Shown: in pieces, positions 33,176-40,525 of the stretch
Position numbering within the stretch: the stretch's first letter is position 1
Layout of the letters: each line of letters begins with the position of its first letter
Assembly: GCF_025989125.1 (NCBI RefSeq)
Contig: NZ_JAPDNR010000001.1
Span: 3,392,301 to 3,456,300 of the forward strand
Source: Chitinophaga nivalis
GTDB taxonomy: Bacteria; Bacteroidota; Bacteroidia; Chitinophagales; Chitinophagaceae
Reading direction: 5' to 3'
Length of the DNA: 64,000 nt
The notes under the pieces: model-generated
Database searches by the model: none
Told to the model about the DNA's origin: nothing
What the model saw: only the letters and a program-made list of their open reading frames with translations
Program-made: the position numbers and the translations under genes

Positions 33176-33463
33176 TCGTTCTTCCAATTGCACGGTAACG
33201 GTATCGCCGGCTGCTTTGCCAATGGCTTTACGCAAGGTGGCTTTTACAGGCAGCTTATGCGTGCCGTCGCCCAGCGCCATAAAAGCACTGCGGAAAGGAT
33301 AGCCGTCTATGGTGCCACGTACTTTCACCAGGCCCCGGGTACCAAAGAAAGCAACAGATTCGGGCCATACCAGGTAAATCCAGCCACCTGGCTGCGGACT
33401 TTTTTGTAAAGTAGCGGTGAATGATTGAGGTAGTAAATGACTGGGAGCGGATGTCTTTTTCAT
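33170..33463 (-). CDS. DUF1905 domain protein
   Basis: A 97-residue basic protein matching the DUF1905 pattern: a beta-rich domain with WIYLVWPESVAFFGTRG, VKVRGTIDGYPFRSAFM and HKLPVKATLRKAIG, then GDTVTVQLEE. Family members are small, often stand-alone or fused to a YdeI-like segment, and have no agreed function. It lacks the usual C-terminal extension. Its last codons overlap the convergent upstream gene by 6 nt. Confidence 0.8.
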   Translation of the reverse strand: MKKTSAPSHLLPQSFTATLQKSPQPGGWIYLVWPESVAFFGTRGLVKVRGTIDGYPFRSAFMALGDGTHKLPVKATLRKAIGKAAGDTVTVQLEERL

Positions 33464-33727
33464 AACGAAGTATTGAATGGATGAGACAGGGTAAAGGTAG
33501 GCGGAATCGGGGAGGAGGAACAGGTGGTAACGCGACTTTTTAGTGGGGGAAAGTGACAGGTCTATTCAGTTACAATTTTGTAATAATCATACAGGTCGTC
33601 AATTTTTTTCACACCTTTATCCGTATGTAAAAGATTGTCTTTTTTAGTATAAATGCCTGTTGGGAAAAAGATACCGGGTCCCTGTACCGCTTTTAGTATG
33701 CTGTTTAAATAAAGAGAACGATATCGT

Positions 33728-33958
33728 ATGGAATTATATGAGAAAATGAGTAAGCAATATACTTCCGAAGAAATCGCAGCATCCACTGTTTTCCCGGGAC
33801 CCACTGATCCGGAGATCCGGGGGGCTATGCTGGCGGAGTTTCGGATATGGAGAAAGAAAATCGCCGGTGAACAATCTGCAGAAAGTAAATATAACGCACA
33901 GTTACTACAGCAGCGGTTTTTAATGGAAGATACGATGGATATCGCCCCGCAAAAATAA
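33728..33958 (+). CDS. Small protein, possibly a truncated HTH-family member
   Basis: A 76-residue, charged, alpha-helical protein (LYEKMSKQYTSEEIAAS, then a Glu/Arg-rich helix). The N-terminal pattern resembles, from memory, the start of Bacteroidota proteins that continue into a helix-turn-helix domain. Here the reading frame stops before any HTH, so it may be a shortened relative. A 151-codon frame on the opposite strand overlaps it completely but has a poor, Cys- and Ser-rich composition. No partner gene is adjacent. Confidence 0.45.
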   Translation: MELYEKMSKQYTSEEIAASTVFPGPTDPEIRGAMLAEFRIWRKKIAGEQSAESKYNAQLLQQRFLMEDTMDIAPQK

Positions 33959-34141
33959 CAGATACTGTTGGGTGTGCAGTAAAGTAATTTTTTTAGCGAG
34001 AAGATCTGATACAGCAATCATCAATAAGAAAAAGTAGCAGGTAATATAATGATGGGAGTGCTCCTATTGCATCATAAATGTTAAATACAATAACAACCCT
34101 GTCCACCTCTCTAACAGGCGGACAAGGTCTATACAGATCGT

Positions 34142-35398
34142 TTATGACCTGTTTTTCAATATCTCTCCCGCAATAAACGCCGCATCTTCCGCAATCCCAT
34201 AAATAATCCCCGACTTCCTCTTGCGCAACCAGGGAAATCCCAGGGCATATATGCCGGGCAATGGCGTAATACCATTGGTATGTATCAATTGCCCCTGTGC
34301 ATTCAATATAGGCAATTGCAGCCAGCTAAAATCAGTATCAAATCCGGTGGTGCGGATAACCGCCGTAATGTTCTCGTCTCCGATATGCAACGCGGTTCGG
34401 CCATCCACACAAGCCGCACCCGGATCGGGAAGGTCTGCTTCATCTGGTAAGATCGTGGCATCGGGAAGTGCCTGGCTGGCGATGTAATGATCTGCCATTT
34501 GTTTCATCAGGGCCGAGCGCTCATCGGCATAGTGTACGTGCGCGGCAGCTTGTTGATCGAAATACAGCTGGGTGGCATCTGCACCGGTAAATTTACCCAT
34601 GATAGCCACGCCTTTCCCATGCAGCCATTGGAGGCTGATAGTATGGCCGTAAGCACCAATACCGGATACCTGCGGTTGCCGGGCGTGCAGCATGTTGCTA
34701 TCCTGCACGGCAGCAGTGGGCATATCCATATAGCCGGTTTGAACCATCCAATGCATCATATCCCTGCCTTTATACCAACGTGGCGAACGCCCTACTTTGC
34801 TGGTAGCCAGAAATACTTTTTTGCCGGCAGCCGCCAGTTCTTCTGTTATCTGACAACCGGATTGTCCGCTGCCGATAACCAGTACGTTACCCGCCGGCAA
34901 TTGCGCCGGATGGCGGTAAGTAGCGGCATGGTATGGGGTGATGGCAGGCGGGAAAAAAGTAGTGTCCTGTGTTTGCCCGCGGCTCATCATACCCGAGGCA
35001 ATCACCAGTTGCCGGCACACCACTTCACAGGTAATGCGCATATGCTGATACTGGACATGAAACAAACCTTCCGGTAATGGATGCACCCGGGTAACGTTGC
35101 AGCCGGTATGTACGGGTAGACGGTACCGTTGAACATATTGCTGCAGCTTCCGGAGGAAGGCCTGCCGGCTGAGGAAGGCATCGGGATCTGTGTAGCTGTC
35201 TGCTGTTTCGCCGGGCAGGAGATTCATCCAGTTCGGCGTATTGAGGGTAAAGGAATCCCAGCGCTGGGAGTGCCACGATTCACCGATTTGTCCGCGTTCC
35301 AATACCATATGACTGATCTGCTGTTGTTGTAGATGGTAGCTGATGGAGAGACCTGCATGTCCGCCTCCGATGACAATAACGTCGGGTATATTCTTCAT
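34142..35398 (-). CDS. FAD-dependent monooxygenase (FMO/CzcO-like)
   Basis: Starting at MKNIPDVIVIGGG (35398), this 418-residue flavoprotein has the N-terminal FAD fold motif GGGHAGLS near residues 11-18. A second dinucleotide motif VIGSGQSGCQITEEL lies mid-protein, where NADPH binds in flavin-containing monooxygenases. ERGQIGESWHSQRWDS is the expected segment after the first strand, and ATG-like RTTGFDTDFSWL precedes the C-terminal part ending in YALGFPWLRKRKSGIIYG. Two Met codons upstream (35410 and 35449) are possible alternative starts. It is probably cytosolic. It diverges from an AraC regulator 97 bp away, a common arrangement for a catabolic or detoxifying oxidase and its activator. 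Substrate unknown; a role in the lipopeptide pathway cannot be excluded. Confidence 0.88.
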   Translation of the reverse strand: MKNIPDVIVIGGGHAGLSISYHLQQQQISHMVLERGQIGESWHSQRWDSFTLNTPNWMNLLPGETADSYTDPDAFLSRQAFLRKLQQYVQRYRLPVHTGCNVTRVHPLPEGLFHVQYQHMRITCEVVCRQLVIASGMMSRGQTQDTTFFPPAITPYHAATYRHPAQLPAGNVLVIGSGQSGCQITEELAAAGKKVFLATSKVGRSPRWYKGRDMMHWMVQTGYMDMPTAAVQDSNMLHARQPQVSGIGAYGHTISLQWLHGKGVAIMGKFTGADATQLYFDQQAAAHVHYADERSALMKQMADHYIASQALPDATILPDEADLPDPGAACVDGRTALHIGDENITAVIRTTGFDTDFSWLQLPILNAQGQLIHTNGITPLPGIYALGFPWLRKRKSGIIYGIAEDAAFIAGEILKNRS

Positions 35399-35495
35399 TT
35401 CCTGCAGCATCTTTTTAAGTAATTTTGAACAAAGGAAAGATTTAAACAACAGGGGGTGTTAACGCAACAGGGACTAAAACTGACGTAATCGGGAC

Positions 35496-36458
35496 ATGGA
35501 ATTTACCAAGATACACATCCAACGAAATGACTTGCGGGAATCCGCTTTTGATGCCTACCGCGAAATCAGCAACGACGTGTCGGCCTACGCTGCCAGGGGT
35601 AATCGTATGTGTTTTCAGGAAGTATCGTTCCGGAATTTACAGTTTATCCGCTGTGACTATACCTTGACCGGACAGGAACAGGTAGCCTTGGATATCCGGG
35701 AAGAAGTATTTGAAATGCATTTCCGGCTGGCCGGTGCAACGGCACACAGATTTGAAGGAGAAACCGTTCGGCTGAACAGTCAGCAACATAGCATCTGTTA
35801 TCATGATGGGTTTCAGACAACAGTAGCCTTTGACCCGACAGATGCCCCTGGCGCTTTTCTGGAAATCAGGATGAACCGGGAACAGTTCACCCACTTGTTT
35901 GCGGAAGGCAATACCTTTCAGCAATTATTTCTGCAACAGATAACTAAGAAAGCACATGTATGGCCCGGCTATCATTTACCGGTTACCCCGGCTATGCAGG
36001 ATATTATTCAGGCGATGAGTCATTCACCTTATAGCGGCCACCTGAAATCGTTGCACCTGGAAGCCAAGATGCTGGAGTTGTTATTGCTGCAGGTAGCGGC
36101 ATTTGACGCGCCTTATGGCCAGACTGCTCATCAATTGAAGCAAGCGGATATCGATTGTTTGTATGCCGCCAAAGCTTATATAGACACACATTACCATACG
36201 GGTTGTACAATTGCAACGATTGCTGCTGCTGTCGGTATCAATGAGCGAAAGCTGACCCGTGGCTTCAAAGCGCTTTTTAATACAACCGTGTTCGACTACC
36301 TCACGGAGTTACGTATGATAACGGCCCGGCAATTACTGCTGGATCATAAAATGTATGTAGGGGAAGTGTCGGATATGATTGGGTATAAGCACCAGCAACA
36401 TTTTACAGCGGCTTTCAAGAAGCGGTTTGGTATCCTGCCTGGAAAGCTGAGAGAATAG
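35496..36458 (+). CDS. AraC-family transcriptional regulator
   Basis: A 320-residue regulator with an N-terminal ligand/dimerisation region of about 220 residues and a C-terminal AraC-type double HTH. The DNA-binding part has DTHYHTGCTIATIAAAVGINERKLTRGF and TARQLLLDH, then VSDMIGYKHQQHFTAAFKKRFG, the classic second HTH. The N-terminal part resembles PchR-type AraC proteins, which often sense small molecules such as siderophores; that resemblance is weak by eye. It diverges from the flavin monooxygenase and probably controls it. The start at 35496 (MEFTKIHIQRND) is the first good Met. Confidence 0.9.
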   Translation: MEFTKIHIQRNDLRESAFDAYREISNDVSAYAARGNRMCFQEVSFRNLQFIRCDYTLTGQEQVALDIREEVFEMHFRLAGATAHRFEGETVRLNSQQHSICYHDGFQTTVAFDPTDAPGAFLEIRMNREQFTHLFAEGNTFQQLFLQQITKKAHVWPGYHLPVTPAMQDIIQAMSHSPYSGHLKSLHLEAKMLELLLLQVAAFDAPYGQTAHQLKQADIDCLYAAKAYIDTHYHTGCTIATIAAAVGINERKLTRGFKALFNTTVFDYLTELRMITARQLLLDHKMYVGEVSDMIGYKHQQHFTAAFKKRFGILPGKLRE

Positions 36459-36512
36459 TAAAAAAGAGTGGGTAGGAAACAGGCTTGTTGTTATGGTAGA
36501 TATGCAAAATCA

Positions 36513-36549
36513 GTGATGCAACCTACACGAATAGTGCAGGCGGCATCAC
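36513..36549 (-). terminator. Hairpin downstream of the RiPP precursor gene
   Basis: GTGATGC (36513-36519) pairs with GCATCAC (36543-36549), with a second, slightly imperfect inner stem CCTACAC/GTGCAGG around GAATA. It begins 25 nt past the precursor stop on the minus strand and is followed there by a short T run (ATTTTGC). A modest terminator. Confidence 0.5.
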
Positions 36550-36574
36550 CGACTAGAACAATTTTAGCGACAGC

Positions 36575-36820
36575 TTAGAGAATACAAATGCAAGGATCTG
36601 TCTGTACCGGTGAAGCAAAAGACACCGGGCAAAGGCCGCAACGAGGCGATGAGAGTTGACTGACAGGCTCACAGGGACGCAGACGGGATGGTGCTACGCA
36701 GATTTCCTGAACGGAAGCAGCTCCGCCCAATACTCCCTGGCTGGCTTCAGCATTGAGGGAAATAAGTACTTCCTTCTGAAGTAACAGCTTTTTGCTCAGA
36801 TCGAGTTTTTGTTTTTTCAT
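36575..36820 (-). CDS. Orphan lanthipeptide-like RiPP precursor
   Basis: An 81-residue peptide. Its N-terminal leader (MKKQKLDLSKKLLLQKE, then ISLNAEASQGVLGG) matches the Bacteroidota GG-leader pattern: a basic start, LxLxKK, SLN, and a Gly-Gly end at residues 32-33. Cleavage after GG would release a 48-residue core with six Cys (41, 50, 61, 64, 77, 79) and eight Ser/Thr, plus many Pro, ending in CICIL. That composition suits thioether or disulfide cross-linking, as in class I lanthipeptide-type products. No LanB, LanC, peptidase-transporter or radical SAM gene is in the window, so modification would have to come from elsewhere, or the peptide is an unmodified exported Cys-rich peptide. It is flanked by an AraC gene and a lipoprotein gene that do not look related. 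Confidence 0.75.
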   Translation of the reverse strand: MKKQKLDLSKKLLLQKEVLISLNAEASQGVLGGAASVQEICVAPSRLRPCEPVSQLSSPRCGLCPVSFASPVQTDPCICIL

Positions 36821-37315
36821 GTGGGTTTAAATTACAGGTGAAACGTGTTGTACAGTATAGGGCTGCACATTTATTCCTAAATTAAAACCAAATCACAAGC
36901 ATCCTGCAGAAAATGAAGGAACGGTAGGAGATTTTTCACCAGCGGTAACAGGGCGATACAAGCATATATATCCAACTTGCAGGGAATAACGTATAAGTGT
37001 ATACGTTACTTTTTATCCCGTAAAATAAAATAAAAATTGCCGCTCATTTCCCGCAAAGCTTGCCTTGCCGTGCGTTAGCAACGCATAGAGGCGGTTATAC
37101 TTTTTTCACCTTTATCAGGACTATTTTCACATCTCTTCAGCATTTTACTTTTCCTGGTTATCTTGTAAGAACAGGTGAGCACAATGAAACAGTAACCCGG
37201 TTTGTCTATTAGTTTTTCCAATCTGTCTTATAAGGTAAATATTGATTGTTGACCGTTATCCATCGGATAGCACTACGGTTATTCCCATTTTTATTTTCTA
37301 ACCAAAATATAAATC
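36821..37315. other. Intergenic region upstream of both the RiPP precursor and lipoprotein genes
   Basis: A 495-bp divergent intergenic region with no gene I can support. It contains a 9-bp inverted repeat followed by T5 (36987-37008) and a small hairpin TGCGTT/AACGCA (37071-37085). Promoters for both flanking genes must be here, but no clean TTTG/TAnnTTTG pair stood out. Confidence 0.5.
36987..37015 (+). terminator. Isolated terminator-like hairpin
   Basis: TAACGTATA (36987-36995) and TATACGTTA (37000-37008) form a perfect 9-bp stem with an AGTG loop, followed by CTTTTTA. No annotated plus-strand gene ends within 500 bp, so it may close an unseen small transcript or act as an operator. Confidence 0.4.
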
Positions 37316-38425
37316 ATGAAAAGTATTCGTTTGTTTTCCTGGCTGGCGGTGGGCCTGTTCCTCACGGGATGTACACAAAAAGGGATGGAAAGTCTGCGCC
37401 CCGATACCGGTGCTGTGGCAGCCACCACAAAGCAACTCACAGGTACCTATGAGGAAACCGTATTTTCCCGCCTTGATTTTTACAATGGTTATGCCAATGC
37501 GCAGTTTACAGATGGCAACGGGGTCATTTACCTGAATAACACTGTGGCCATAAAAAAGATATCCCTGAAAGGCAAGGCCGATGCTACGGCTACACTCAAA
37601 GGACAGTTGCGGATATATCAGCAGGGAGATGGTTATGACCGCGATGGGCAGGTATTTTTCCTGCGGGATTCTGTGGTGAAAGCCATCCTGAATAACCAGG
37701 TAACTTTTGATGATGCCGCCAAAGCAAAGATAGACGCCTATGCGCCTAAAACTGGCTACCTGTATGTAACGCCTTTCTTTTATTGGTATCAGTCCATCAA
37801 GTCAGTACCTTATACGTTCGATCTGAAAGATGTGGCAGCATTGCTCACTGGTAATGATTCCTGCTGGGTGGGCGTGAGCGCCTGGGGTACACACCTGGAT
37901 CAGTCAGACTGGGTGGGTAAGAATGAACCCCGGTCTTTTTCAGCAGATTTTAGTATTACGGCAGATAATGGCACGGTTAACAACAATCCGACCTACGTAC
38001 AGGCGGTACAGTTTGGCCGGATAGCCGATGCGGCAGGGAACAATATACGTACACTGAACAAAACCATTACAGTACCCCGGCGTCTGAAGAATGCAAAGAT
38101 CGTGGTCATCTCTCAGGCATGGGGCGCCGGTTCGGGAGGAGAGGAGTATACTTATCGCACGCATCAGGTGAGCTGGGATAATACGCAGGTAGGTACTTTT
38201 TCATCTAAGGTAGCCTGTGGCCCTAATACAATGCGGAGTTATGATATTTCTTCGAGTCCGCGTAACTGGTGTCCTTCGGAAGTTGTACCGTCGCATGCAT
38301 TCAGTATCAGCGGCAATATTGAAGCCGGTACAACACATACCGTCACGGTAGATATCCTGAATGCGAAAGCAGATGCCAACAATAATTTTAAATTATCTGT
38401 GTATATAACGGGCGAACTTTTTTAA
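37316..38425 (+). CDS. Lipoprotein with PNGase F-like C-terminal domain
   Basis: A 369-residue lipoprotein with signal MKSIRLFSWLAVGLFLTGC and lipobox LTGC near residues 16-19. Residues from about 220 onward resemble the C-terminal domain of peptide-N-glycosidase F: FGRIADAAGNNIRT, VPRRLKNAKIVV, a glycine-rich GSGGEEYTYRTHQVSWD, and the Cys-containing SSPRNWCPSEVVPSHAF. These are recognisable PNGase F signatures (the NWCP turn after a GGxE segment). The N-terminal 200 residues are less recognisable and contain no catalytic motif I can name. It could deglycosylate host or environmental glycoproteins, or only share the jelly-roll fold. The neighbouring polysaccharide-lyase-like lipoprotein is several genes away. 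Function is a moderate-confidence inference. Confidence 0.6.
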   Translation: MKSIRLFSWLAVGLFLTGCTQKGMESLRPDTGAVAATTKQLTGTYEETVFSRLDFYNGYANAQFTDGNGVIYLNNTVAIKKISLKGKADATATLKGQLRIYQQGDGYDRDGQVFFLRDSVVKAILNNQVTFDDAAKAKIDAYAPKTGYLYVTPFFYWYQSIKSVPYTFDLKDVAALLTGNDSCWVGVSAWGTHLDQSDWVGKNEPRSFSADFSITADNGTVNNNPTYVQAVQFGRIADAAGNNIRTLNKTITVPRRLKNAKIVVISQAWGAGSGGEEYTYRTHQVSWDNTQVGTFSSKVACGPNTMRSYDISSSPRNWCPSEVVPSHAFSISGNIEAGTTHTVTVDILNAKADANNNFKLSVYITGELF

Positions 38426-38513
38426 AAGAAATGGACGGAACCTGTTTATCCTCAATCGGGCCAACACTGCGACAGCCTATGGCGGTAGTGTTGCCCGTTC
38501 CTGATTTCATACA

Positions 38514-39170
38514 TTATACGGCTGCTACCAATAGTTTATCGCATACCACCCGGCTGAGTGTAACACCTTTATGTTGGTGATAATGTACAGTCATGGTGCC
38601 ATCAAAGTTTTCAATGGCGGTTACCGTTAGTTTGATTCCCAGCTTTAGTTCCCGGCTGTTGAGGAATTTCAGGAATTCATCAGAAGAATCTGCCACGGCG
38701 GTTAGTGTTACCACCGTTCCTGCGGGCACTTCACTGAGCCGGCTGCTTTTGGGCCAGGTGATTTTACCGTTTTTATCAGGAATAGGAGAGCCATGTGGAT
38801 CTACACCGGGGAAGCCCAGCAGCTCATCCATTTTTTCAAACAGTTCAGGGGATTGTATGTGTTCCAGCTGTTCGGCGATTTCATGTACTTCCTCCCAGCC
38901 GAAGCCCATTTTTTCTACCAGGTACATCTCAGTGAGCCGGTGTTTACGGATGATCAGCGCAGCGGCTTTTTTGCCTTTCTCTGTCAGCCGTACAGGCTTA
39001 TAGCTTTCGTAATGTACCAGTTTTTTTTCCGCCAGCTTTTTTACCATACTGTTGACAGTAGGCATCTTGATGTTTAACTTCTTGCCCAGCTCATTCACAT
39101 TCACTTCACCGTTTTTGCCAGCCAGATTAAACAGGGCCTTTAAATAATTTTCTTCTGTCTTGGAATACAT
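38514..39170 (-). CDS. DtxR/MntR-family metal-dependent repressor
   Basis: From MYSKTEENYLKALF (39170) the protein has 218 residues. The N-terminal winged helix (NVNELGKKLNIKMPTVNSMVKKLAEKKLVHYE) and the metal-binding dimerisation region (HRLTEMYLVEKMGFGWEEVHEIAEQLEHIQSPEL) are those of DtxR/MntR proteins, including the conserved His-Arg-Leu-x-Glu and the Glu-x-x-His-x-x-Ala pattern. DPHGSPIPDKNG follows and the last 75 residues form an FeoA/SH3-like domain. Such repressors bind DNA when loaded with iron or manganese. It is divergent from the sod operon, whose promoter carries a palindrome between its two boxes, so it is the likely repressor of that operon. Five residues (MYFCC) upstream of the chosen start are possible but less likely. 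Confidence 0.93.
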   Translation of the reverse strand: MYSKTEENYLKALFNLAGKNGEVNVNELGKKLNIKMPTVNSMVKKLAEKKLVHYESYKPVRLTEKGKKAAALIIRKHRLTEMYLVEKMGFGWEEVHEIAEQLEHIQSPELFEKMDELLGFPGVDPHGSPIPDKNGKITWPKSSRLSEVPAGTVVTLTAVADSSDEFLKFLNSRELKLGIKLTVTAIENFDGTMTVHYHQHKGVTLSRVVCDKLLVAAV

Positions 39171-39228
39171 ACAACAAAAATACAAATATTATCCCTCTTT
39201 GTTTCCAGGTTCTATTCTGGAAAATATT

Positions 39229-39259
39229 TTTGTTAGATTGATCTAACTTTATACTTTTG
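39229..39259 (+). promoter_or_regulatory. sod promoter (TTTG - 19 bp - TACTTTTG)
   Basis: TTTG at 39229-39232 and TACTTTTG at 39252-39259 are spaced by 19 bp and match the Bacteroidota -33/-7 consensus TTTG / TAnnTTTG. Transcription should start near 39266, giving a leader of about 170 nt before the sod start at 39436. Confidence 0.85.
39232..39247. promoter_or_regulatory. DtxR-type operator over the sod promoter
   Basis: GTTAGAT-TG-ATCTAAC is a perfect 7-bp inverted repeat that fills the spacer between the -33 and -7 boxes. Its TTAG...CTAA form resembles DtxR/IdeR half-sites. With a DtxR-family gene starting 60 bp away, it is very probably the operator for metal-dependent repression. Confidence 0.8.
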
Positions 39260-39265
39260 TAGAGA

Positions 39266-39435
39266 TGAATTTTTAATAAGTGTTAAGTAATGCAAGGCTT
39301 GTCTGGCCGTGTTGGCGGAGCTTTGCCGTTACTGCACCAATCAGTAACATGACGGTAAAGATCGCCGGGTTAGTCCCGGCGATTTATAACAACCGTATGT
39401 CATCAGTACGCCAGCGAAGCAATAAAACAAATAAC
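39266..39435 (+). promoter_or_regulatory. Structured 5' leader of the sod operon
   Basis: The leader can form P1 (39292-39299 with 39319-39326, 8 bp with one G-U), P2 (39328-39334 with 39342-39348, 7 bp) and P3 (39361-39369 with 39375-39383, 9 bp perfect). A competing pairing, TTGCCGT (39323-39329) with ACGGTAA (39352-39358), encloses P2 and uses the 3' arm of P1, so P1 and the extended P2 exclude each other. I cannot assign it to a known riboswitch class. Confidence 0.5.
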
Positions 39436-40035
39436 ATGGATATTACTTTACAATTACCGGAATTGCCTTATTCCAAAGATGCCTTACGACCATTCATTAC
39501 TGCAGAAACATTCGATTATCATTATGGTAAGCACCATGCCACCTATGTTAATAACCTCGCCGGCCTGGTAAAAGATACGGCCCTGTCGGAGATGACGGTG
39601 CCGCAGCTCATCCAGACAGGTTTCGATCGGCAGGACGCAGCGGTTTTTAACAATGCTGCACAACATTGGAACCATACTTTCTTCTGGCATTGTTTGTCGC
39701 CGGATGGCGGCGGCCAGCCAGCCGGTCAGTTACAAACATTGATCAACCGTGACTTCGGCAGCTTTGACCAGTTTAAAACACAGTTTTCTACGGCCGCCGT
39801 AAAACTGTTTGGAGCAGGCTGGGCGTGGCTTGCACTTAATCAGCAAGGTGCCCTGGAAATATTACCGCTGAAAGATGCACATACACCATTGACAGCCGGT
39901 AAAACACCCTTGCTAACCATCGACGTATGGGAACATGCCTATTACATTGACTACCGGAATGCCCGCAACAAATTCATTGATGGCTTCTGGGAAGTAGTCA
40001 ACTGGGATTTCTGCCATCAGCAACTAAATCTGTAA
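39436..40035 (+). CDS. sodB: Superoxide dismutase, Fe-type
   Basis: A 199-residue cytosolic superoxide dismutase. The metal ligands are His29 (FDYHYGKHH), the His of AAQHWNHTF, and the Asp and His of IDVWEHAYYIDYRN; the C-terminus has FWEVVNWDF. The Gln in the N-terminal half (AAQHWNH) and close similarity to the E. coli SodB pattern point to Fe or cambialistic use. It dismutates superoxide to peroxide and oxygen. The start at 39436 (MDITLQLPELPY) matches the family; an upstream in-frame extension to 39280 runs through the structured leader and is rejected. It is the first gene of an operon with a TPR-like protein 4 nt downstream and a peroxiredoxin 6 nt after that, and is probably repressed by the divergent DtxR-type protein through the operator in its promoter. 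Confidence 0.95.
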   Translation: MDITLQLPELPYSKDALRPFITAETFDYHYGKHHATYVNNLAGLVKDTALSEMTVPQLIQTGFDRQDAAVFNNAAQHWNHTFFWHCLSPDGGGQPAGQLQTLINRDFGSFDQFKTQFSTAAVKLFGAGWAWLALNQQGALEILPLKDAHTPLTAGKTPLLTIDVWEHAYYIDYRNARNKFIDGFWEVVNWDFCHQQLNL

Positions 40036-40039
40036 CACC

Positions 40040-40519
40040 ATGAGAAAAAGATTCCTGCAACAGGAAGATACCTGGAAAACGCATACCGATGCGGGCAACA
40101 GGTTATGTCAGCTCCACCGGTACCCCGAAGGTATTCCGTATTATGAACAGGCGTTGGCAACCGCTGAAACATTACTGACGGAAATAGATACTGTGTATCA
40201 GGTGGCGGAAATACCGGTGATTGAACTGTATATCATCTCCTGCAACAATATCGCTTATTGCTATTGGGAATTGAATGACCTGGAAAGCAGTGAAAGTTAT
40301 TTCCTGCAATCATTGGAAAAAATGGAAGCCCTGTCGAAAAGCAAACAGGTGAGCCAGTACGTACAACATAAAGCATTACGGGAACTTACACGCGTGGCGG
40401 TAGCTTACCTGGATTTCTGTAAAAAGTCAGGCCGGCCCTGTTGTACAGCCTTGCCGCTGGCTGGCTGGGGACTACCGGATATACCGCCTTCCCATCATCC
40501 TTCATCTTTTAAATCGTAA
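40040..40519 (+). CDS. TPR-like protein in sod operon
   Basis: A 159-residue, mostly alpha-helical protein. It contains TPR-like helix pairs (HTDAGNRLCQLHRYPEGIPY followed by YEQALATAETLL; NNIAYCYWELNDLESSESYF with LQSLEKMEAL). The C-terminal 30 residues hold Cys pairs (FCKKSGRPCC) and a Pro/Ser/His-rich tail. I recognise the fold but not a function. Because it starts 4 nt after superoxide dismutase and ends 6 nt before peroxiredoxin, it belongs to the same oxidative-stress operon; the Cys cluster could be redox-active or metal-binding. No signal peptide is visible. Confidence 0.8.
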   Translation: MRKRFLQQEDTWKTHTDAGNRLCQLHRYPEGIPYYEQALATAETLLTEIDTVYQVAEIPVIELYIISCNNIAYCYWELNDLESSESYFLQSLEKMEALSKSKQVSQYVQHKALRELTRVAVAYLDFCKKSGRPCCTALPLAGWGLPDIPPSHHPSSFKS

Positions 40520-40525
40520 CCTACT

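Noticed and set aside
33562..34017. Minus-strand 151-codon frame opposite the 33728-33958 gene
   Set aside because: Cys/Ser/Ile-rich translation with no domain; the plus-strand frame has far better coding character.
39280..39435. N-terminal extension of superoxide dismutase from 39280
   Set aside because: The family starts at the Met at 39436; the extension runs through the structured leader.
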